Shown here piece after piece: positions 5,558 through 10,456 of a stretch of 10,456 nucleotides of DNA. Both the position numbers and the translations under genes were made by a program. The notes beneath the pieces were generated by a model that was given only the letters and a program-made list of their open reading frames with translations, was not told the DNA's origin and searched no databases. Origin of the DNA: UBA6921 sp964532385 (GTDB lineage: Bacteria; Pseudomonadota; Gammaproteobacteria; SG8-11); the NCBI GenBank assembly GCA_964532385.1, contig CAZHHW010000108.1, positions 1 to 10,456 on the forward strand, read 5' to 3'. Position 1 is the stretch's first letter. The number at the start of each line of letters is the position of its first letter.

Positions 5558-8149
5558 CGATTGCTTCGTAGCGCCGGCGGAGGCGCCTGAGCTTGCATTC
5601 GTGGTGGCCAGGTTGGAGGCATCGATCGTGACGACCGGGGCGGCTTGATAACTGGCATCGCTGGATTGGATTGCTCCGAAGTTAATCGAGTATGTCGCGG
5701 CACTTGCCGATTTGCCGGTGACGGTGATGGTTTGCCGCGTGTTCCAGTTAACCGGTGTGAAAGTGAGCGACGCCGGCGAAACCGCAGCCACTTCCGCGGC
5801 CGACACAGAAACGGGGATCACGACATTTTGCGCCGGCGCACTGGGCAGCGCCACGGTGAGGGTGGTGGACTTGCCGGCGGCGGTGACGACTGAACCGCCG
5901 GCCGGTGTGATCACAAGGCTTTTTGCTTCGATGCAACTGAACAGCGACAGGTTATCGATCCACCAGCCCATTGATGCCACGCCGTTGTCGGTCGCCATTC
6001 GAAACCGAAAGCGCGCATTGTTGCCCGCAAGCGGCGAGAGATCCAACTGCGTGGTGCGGTAACCACCGGTGGTGCCGGTGAAGGCGCGGCGTCCGGCGAG
6101 CGAATTGTTGAGACTAGGCCCCACACCGCCATCGTAATTGCGGCCGGCACTGATCATCTCTCCCGCATCGCGCCAGGTCGACCCGGCGTCGGTGCTGTAT
6201 TCGATCACCCCGGCATCGAAACCGGTTTCAAAATTGTAGTCGGAGTCGAAACGCAGCATTGCGCCGTTGGGAATGGTCACATTATTTTTCAGTTCAACGG
6301 CGGAATCCGACGCGGCCGCGCTGCCGCCACCGTGTAATGAATAGGTTCCCGCTTGTGCGTGTCCACTGACATAGAGGCTGGCGGGCGTCGTCGCACTCAT
6401 CCAGGCGCTGCGGCCGGTGGCAATGGTATTCACCCAGTTGCCGGTCGCGGTATTTTCAAAATTATCGCTGAATGCGAATAATGGATTAAGCCCGGCCGGG
6501 CACATCCCGCCGCCGGCGGGAGTGGGTGCGGGCGCACTGGGCGGAGGTGCGGGTGCGACCGCCGCCGTACACGGCTTGGTGGTCATGTGCACGGCGAGGG
6601 TGGCGGTCTTGACTTGCGCGCAATCGTCGACGCTAATCCCCAGCGTACCGCCGGCCAGATCCGAGCAGGCCGAGACCAGCGCATTGTAATTGTCAAGATA
6701 GGTGCTGGCATTGCCCAGATAAGCCGATAACGCGCGATACTGCACTGCCGCCGATTTGGCGAGGCCGATGCCGCGCACGGTGTAGCCGTTCAAGGTTCCG
6801 CCGTCGCTCATGAGCGCATAAGCTTTGTTGCCGATGCCGCTGTTCGAGTGCACGCCGCCGTTGTCCGCGGTGGTGCAGACATAGCGGCTGTCTTTGGTGG
6901 AAGCGGGATCGCCGAACACGGTGGGATTCATCATGTTGCGCAATCCCACGCCGCGCGCAACGACATTGGCGATGTTGAGATCCTCGCCCATTTTCCAGCG
7001 ATCGGCGGGCAGCGTCGTATGTTTGAGATCGGTCAGTTGGATGGTTTCGCCGAAAATATCCGCATACGATTCATTCATTGCGCCGGATTCGTTTTGGTAA
7101 ATCAAATCGGCGGTGTATTGCACGACGGCGTGCGACAACTCGTGTGCCACGACGTCCTCTGCCGTGAATCCCGCGCCAAAATTCGCTGTGGTTCCATCCC
7201 AAAATGCATTGACCATCGGGCAGGGTTCGGCAGGATCACAGGCGCGGGCAATGCCCGTAATACGCGCTCCCAAATTGTTAAAACTATCGCGATTGAAGCT
7301 GGTGAAAAAATAACTGTGAAACGCGCCTGCGAAATCGTACAGCGCGTTGACCTCGGCCACGGTGGAGGCGGCGCCCCCTTCCGCACGCGTCAGCACGGGT
7401 GTGGCAGTTGTGGAATTGCGGCCATCGAAAATCTGCCGGTTCAAGGCGCCGGTCACCTGGTTGATGCTGCCGAGCAAGTCGCCATTGCGCGCGTCGATCC
7501 AGATGTATTCATTCAGGCGCCAATCATTGACTTTTATAAACCAGGTCAGGCGCGGATGATTGGGCGTGTCGTTGAGCAGGCCGGCATCGAAAATTTCGAG
7601 CTCCGGCACGGAATAGGTGCCGCTTCTTGCGGGGTATTTTTTGCCAATGACAGCGCGCGCCAGCTCCACGGCGGCGTCGCTGCTGATGATGGGCGTGGTC
7701 GCAAGCCCGGCTAATTGCGGCAGTAACTTGGAGGTCGCGGCCACCACGCCCGTGGGATTCATGTGTACAAACACTTCCGCGCCGCGAATACGCAGGCCGT
7801 GCAGGGTTTGCTGCAAGCGCACATGGCTCATGCCGGTATCGTCGAGTTCGTTAACACGTACTGTTGCCAATTCCAGCGGCGAAGCCGCATCGATGAATGC
7901 GTCGCGGTTTATTCCCAGGAAGGAACGTGCGCGCTCCTCGGCCCGCGTGGACAAGGTGCCAGTAGGCAACGCCTGCAAGCGATCCGCGCGCACGCTGCGG
8001 GCGAAGCCGGTGGCAGGGGAACGTTCGAGTGTTACGCCAAGCGTTTGGTCTTTTACGCTGCGCTCCAGCGGCGATGCGGCGTGCGTAGACCAAGCCGCCA
8101 TACCCAGCGTAGCAAGCAGTGCGGCGCGCAACAGAACCGGTATCGACAT
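5462..8149 (-). CDS. Secreted M4 family (thermolysin-like) zinc metalloprotease with C-terminal beta-sandwich modules
   Basis: This 895-residue precursor is a calcium-stabilised zinc endopeptidase. A signal peptide (residues 1-24 or 25, ending STHA-A) is followed by an FTP/PepSY-type inhibitory propeptide (about 60-230). The M4 catalytic domain has HELSH at 336-340 (zinc ligands H336, H340; base E337), the third ligand E360 in NESYAD exactly 20 residues on, and the transition-state histidine H434 in DNGGVHSNSGIGNKA. A Pro/Ala linker (528-548) leads to a jelly-roll domain (549-740, with GWWIDNLSLFSC), as in many secreted metalloproteases, then a Calx-beta-like sandwich (744-846, SLTFTPVNWNTRQTITVTG). 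The end (865-887) is hydrophobic with RRR, resembling an envelope sorting signal. All key residues are present. The start at 8149 has GAGGT (8155-8159) 5 bases upstream. It begins 30 bases after the propeller gene, so the two probably share a transcript. The substrate is unknown. Confidence 0.95.
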   Translation of the reverse strand: MSIPVLLRAALLATLGMAAWSTHAASPLERSVKDQTLGVTLERSPATGFARSVRADRLQALPTGTLSTRAEERARSFLGINRDAFIDAASPLELATVRVNELDDTGMSHVRLQQTLHGLRIRGAEVFVHMNPTGVVAATSKLLPQLAGLATTPIISSDAAVELARAVIGKKYPARSGTYSVPELEIFDAGLLNDTPNHPRLTWFIKVNDWRLNEYIWIDARNGDLLGSINQVTGALNRQIFDGRNSTTATPVLTRAEGGAASTVAEVNALYDFAGAFHSYFFTSFNRDSFNNLGARITGIARACDPAEPCPMVNAFWDGTTANFGAGFTAEDVVAHELSHAVVQYTADLIYQNESGAMNESYADIFGETIQLTDLKHTTLPADRWKMGEDLNIANVVARGVGLRNMMNPTVFGDPASTKDSRYVCTTADNGGVHSNSGIGNKAYALMSDGGTLNGYTVRGIGLAKSAAVQYRALSAYLGNASTYLDNYNALVSACSDLAGGTLGISVDDCAQVKTATLAVHMTTKPCTAAVAPAPPPSAPAPTPAGGGMCPAGLNPLFAFSDNFENTATGNWVNTIATGRSAWMSATTPASLYVSGHAQAGTYSLHGGGSAAASDSAVELKNNVTIPNGAMLRFDSDYNFETGFDAGVIEYSTDAGSTWRDAGEMISAGRNYDGGVGPSLNNSLAGRRAFTGTTGGYRTTQLDLSPLAGNNARFRFRMATDNGVASMGWWIDNLSLFSCIEAKSLVITPAGGSVVTAAGKSTTLTVALPSAPAQNVVIPVSVSAAEVAAVSPASLTFTPVNWNTRQTITVTGKSASAATYSINFGAIQSSDASYQAAPVVTIDASNLATTNASSGASAGATKQSVATAALELLSLMGLIGLRVLRRRLSVLINSA

Positions 8150-8179
8150 TGCTTACCTCTCCTCACTCTGAGCGATGTA

Positions 8180-10456
8180 TCAATCACGCTCTACACGGTA
8201 GTGATAACCCGCGTCGAACGGTCCGGCGGCCACGGTCTCGGTGCCGTCACGCCAGTGCACACGTATTTTGTCGATCCGCGTTGCCGCACCCAGTCCAAAG
8301 TGTGCGACCGGCGCATCGAAACTTTGGTAACCGCCGCTCGCCTTGATCTCGCGCACTTGCTGTCCGGAGCCACCTGCATAGCGAATAAATACTTTCGCGC
8401 CGACGCCGTCGCGATTACCGCGCTGATCATTCACGCTCACGGCGAGGCTGTGATTGCTTTGTGCGGCACGATTTTCAAACACGCGCGGCGGACCGACGGC
8501 GGAGTTCGCGATAATATCGAGATCGCCATCGTTGTCGTAGTCGACCAGCGTGAATGAATAAATGCCGAAGTCGTCGGCCAGCCCATAACTGAATTGGCGT
8601 TGTTCGAAGCGTTTGCCGTCGATGTTGTGCATGAACACGTTGAAGCCGAAACCATTGCCGCGAATCGCGCCGTCGGCATTGAAAATGTCTTGCCAGCCGT
8701 CATTGTCGAGATCGGCGAATTTCGCGTTCCAGGTCCAGCCGCCGGGATGTGCAAACGCCTCCGGCGTGTCGCGATTAATATCGACCAGGCCTTTTCCGTC
8801 GTAGCGATAGACGTAGTTGCCGTCGCGTTGCGCCAGCGCGTCTGCGTTATCGCGCGGCGTGATCATGCGGCCACGCGCGGTGAGGATATCGCACACTTCA
8901 TTAATCAACGCATCGCCGCCGAAGCGGGCTTTGCAGTTGCTGGCCTCGACGTGGTTCGTAATCAAGTGCCACATCGCGACCAGCAGGCAGCCTTTGACTT
9001 CGTGTGCGTCGCCCAATGTTTTGCAACGTTCCACGTCCACGGTTTTGACCGGACGGGTTTGCGACAGAAAATCGGATTCACGCACGCGCCGGCATTGTTC
9101 GCGATAACCCATATCTTGAATCGAGTCGCACACAGCGGGCGTCCATTTCGGCTGGGCATAAATCGCGGGTGCAACGCCGTCGATTGGCGCTTTGCCGGTT
9201 TCTTTGCTGGTGGCGGTGGTGCCGAAGGTCAGAAAATCGATTTGCAAATCGTTGTCGATGTCGCCGCTGTCGGCGCTCATCGAAAAGAACGGCACGCGCG
9301 CGATCAACGGGTTTTGTGCAGTCACCGCGACAAAGCCGTTGGCGGTGCCCAGCAGGATTTTGTCGGGCGCGATGAAGTCGTTGCTGAAATACAAGTCGAG
9401 CCGGCCATCATTGTTGAGATCTGACACCAGCGTCGACATGGTTTCGCCGGAATCGGTTTCCAGCGGCACATCGCGAAACCCGGCCGCGCCGCCGTTGAAC
9501 ACAATCGAATTGCCGCGGCCGCGGGCCACTTGATGCGACCCGGTGACCACACCCAGCGCCATATTGCCGTTCACGACATCCAGCAAGCCGTTGCCGTCGA
9601 TGTCGGCGAACGACGGGCTGACGGTGAGTACACCATTGTTGTTCGGTAGCGAAATGCGTTTGGCGTAGTCGAATTCGCCGTGGCTGTTGTGCAATATGAA
9701 GTTGCCGTGATTGAAGCTGGTGATGACCAGGTCTTGCCAGCCGTCATTGTCCATGTCGACTAATGCGACCGCGTAAATTTTCAAGTGATTGTCTTGCGCG
9801 TTGCGCAACGGTACTGCTTCAAAACGGCCGCCGCGATTGACGTAGATCAACACACCGTCGTCGCTGCCGAAGGCAAGGTCTTGCCAGCCGTCGTGATTGT
9901 AATCGCCCGAGGTCGTGCCCCGTCCAATCCAAAAGGGATCGGAGTAATCGCGCACGTCGTAGCGAAAACCGGCAGCGAGTCCGAGCTCGGGGCCTTCGTG
10001 TTGTACGAACCCCGGTGTTGCGGAGGCGAGTGGGGGGCGAAACGGCGCGCGACTAACATGGGCACCGGTGGTCGTAGCGACGGCGGTGAATTGAAACGCC
10101 GGGGCCGTATCTCGACTTTTAGCGGTATTGACCGCGCTTGCAGTCACGGTTGGATCAGCAGTGAGTGACGCCGTCTCGATTTTTTTCAGCTCCGGTGTCA
10201 GCAAAAAATGTTCGTGCAGGGTATTCGCGATCAAACCTGCCGAGGTGCCCAGCGCGAAAAACACGCCCAGTAGCGCAAACGCCCAGCGTTTGGAGGCGCT
10301 GGTGACAATGAACAGGAAGGCAAGCACGCTGAAGCTGCCCAGTGTGCACAGCAAGGTGAGCACGACCGGGGTCGGCAGGCCTTGCGAGGCGAGCGACGAG
10401 GCCAGCATGATGTCGAACGCAATCGGCACCGGCAGCACCACGCCGATGGCGGCGGT
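8180..10456 (-). CDS. Membrane-anchored FG-GAP/VCBS propeller with ASPIC/UnbV domain, permease-like N-terminus (5'-truncated by window edge)
   Basis: The frame is open to the window edge, so the true start lies outside; residues are numbered here from the GTG at 10441. Residues 1-75 hold about three hydrophobic segments; GLPTPVVLTLL..GSFS and the following helix with a preceding KR recall the end of YraQ/ArsP (DUF318) permeases. Positive charges before the last helix place the rest in the periplasm. Seven calcium-binding DxDxDG-type motifs begin at residues 180, 229, 280, 341, 394, 577 and 634, consistent with a seven-bladed propeller; the fifth (DIDNDLQID) lacks the glycine. A six-cysteine insert (432-520) interrupts blades five and six. 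Residues 663-735 match ASPIC/UnbV (NRDGVGAKV, SGGYQS, HFGLG, VHWRDG), as in CRTAC1-like proteins. Such proteins are thought to mediate adhesion or surface interactions; the function here is unknown. The M4 protease gene follows after 30 bases. Confidence 0.88.
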   Translation of the reverse strand, partial: TAAIGVVLPVPIAFDIMLASSLASQGLPTPVVLTLLCTLGSFSVLAFLFIVTSASKRWAFALLGVFFALGTSAGLIANTLHEHFLLTPELKKIETASLTADPTVTASAVNTAKSRDTAPAFQFTAVATTTGAHVSRAPFRPPLASATPGFVQHEGPELGLAAGFRYDVRDYSDPFWIGRGTTSGDYNHDGWQDLAFGSDDGVLIYVNRGGRFEAVPLRNAQDNHLKIYAVALVDMDNDGWQDLVITSFNHGNFILHNSHGEFDYAKRISLPNNNGVLTVSPSFADIDGNGLLDVVNGNMALGVVTGSHQVARGRGNSIVFNGGAAGFRDVPLETDSGETMSTLVSDLNNDGRLDLYFSNDFIAPDKILLGTANGFVAVTAQNPLIARVPFFSMSADSGDIDNDLQIDFLTFGTTATSKETGKAPIDGVAPAIYAQPKWTPAVCDSIQDMGYREQCRRVRESDFLSQTRPVKTVDVERCKTLGDAHEVKGCLLVAMWHLITNHVEASNCKARFGGDALINEVCDILTARGRMITPRDNADALAQRDGNYVYRYDGKGLVDINRDTPEAFAHPGGWTWNAKFADLDNDGWQDIFNADGAIRGNGFGFNVFMHNIDGKRFEQRQFSYGLADDFGIYSFTLVDYDNDGDLDIIANSAVGPPRVFENRAAQSNHSLAVSVNDQRGNRDGVGAKVFIRYAGGSGQQVREIKASGGYQSFDAPVAHFGLGAATRIDKIRVHWRDGTETVAAGPFDAGYHYRVERD
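8882..9148 (-). other. Six-cysteine helical insert within the FG-GAP propeller
   Basis: Residues 432-520 (numbered from the GTG at 10441) contain cysteines at 438, 450, 473, 485, 503 and 517, in three pairs with spacing CX11C, CX11C and CX13C. Each pair brackets a predicted short helix with an acidic-then-basic pattern (CDSIQDMGYREQC, CKTLGDAHEVKGC, CKARFGGDALINEVC). The rest of the visible protein has only one other cysteine, in the membrane region. Disulfide bonding in the periplasm is the likely role; the fold is not recognised. Confidence 0.6.

Noticed and set aside
6848..7714. Long open frame of 288 codons on the forward strand antisense to the M4 protease
   Set aside because: Composition-driven shadow of a GC-rich gene; the product shows no recognisable domain, and the reverse-strand gene has complete catalytic motifs.
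7763..8557. Open frame of 264 codons spanning the junction of the two reverse-strand genes
   Set aside because: Antisense shadow over two well supported genes, without recognisable protein features.
8594..9424. Long open frame of 276 codons on the forward strand antisense to the propeller gene
   Set aside because: Mirror of the repeated, codon-biased propeller motifs (repeated VVIVE/VDVAAV-like strings are antisense of DxDxDG codons); no independent start signal or domain.
1..10456. CRISPR arrays, tRNA or rRNA genes, insertion sequences, prophage genes
   Set aside because: No regularly spaced repeats, no tRNA-like cloverleaf or rRNA stretch, and no transposase or integrase motifs were found on reading either strand.

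Overview
The window reads as chromosomal DNA of a gammaproteobacterium. The forward half keeps the order rnr - rlmB - rpsF - rpsR - DUF2232 membrane gene - rplI, which matches the Pseudomonas arrangement; the enterobacterial gene priB is absent between rpsF and rpsR. Protein sequences resemble the E. coli and Pseudomonas orthologues closely (RNase R, RlmB, S6, S18, L9). The taxon below class level cannot be fixed from the sequence.

Layout, forward strand. Positions 1-1590 hold the 3' two thirds of rnr (RNase R), followed after 14 bases by rlmB (1605-2348). Between rlmB and the ribosomal operon sits a small ParE-type toxin-antitoxin pair (2572-3044) with its own candidate promoter. The ribosomal protein operon follows: a candidate promoter (3171-3199), a structured leader (about 3206-3292) that is a good candidate for an S6:S18-binding autoregulatory RNA, then rpsF, rpsR, a polytopic DUF2232 membrane protein and rplI. 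A strong intrinsic terminator (5431-5463) ends the operon.

Layout, reverse strand. Two large genes converge on that terminator and look like one operon running right to left. The upstream one (8180 to beyond 10456, N-terminus outside the window) encodes an unusual fusion: membrane helices that resemble the end of a YraQ/ArsP-type permease, a seven-bladed FG-GAP/VCBS propeller interrupted by a six-cysteine insert, and a C-terminal ASPIC/UnbV domain. Thirty bases later comes a secreted M4 (thermolysin-like) metalloprotease of 895 residues with propeptide, complete catalytic residues, two C-terminal beta-sandwich modules and a hydrophobic-plus-arginine C-terminus that looks like an envelope sorting signal.

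How the genes work together: the forward genes serve RNA turnover, 23S rRNA modification and ribosome assembly. The reverse pair looks like an envelope or extracellular module: a calcium-dependent propeller displayed from the inner membrane and a calcium- and zinc-dependent exoprotease made from the same transcript. The reverse pair, above all the permease-propeller fusion and its cysteine insert, is the least explained part of the window. There is no gene-free stretch longer than 300 bases; the two largest gaps are 2349-2571 and 3045-3292.
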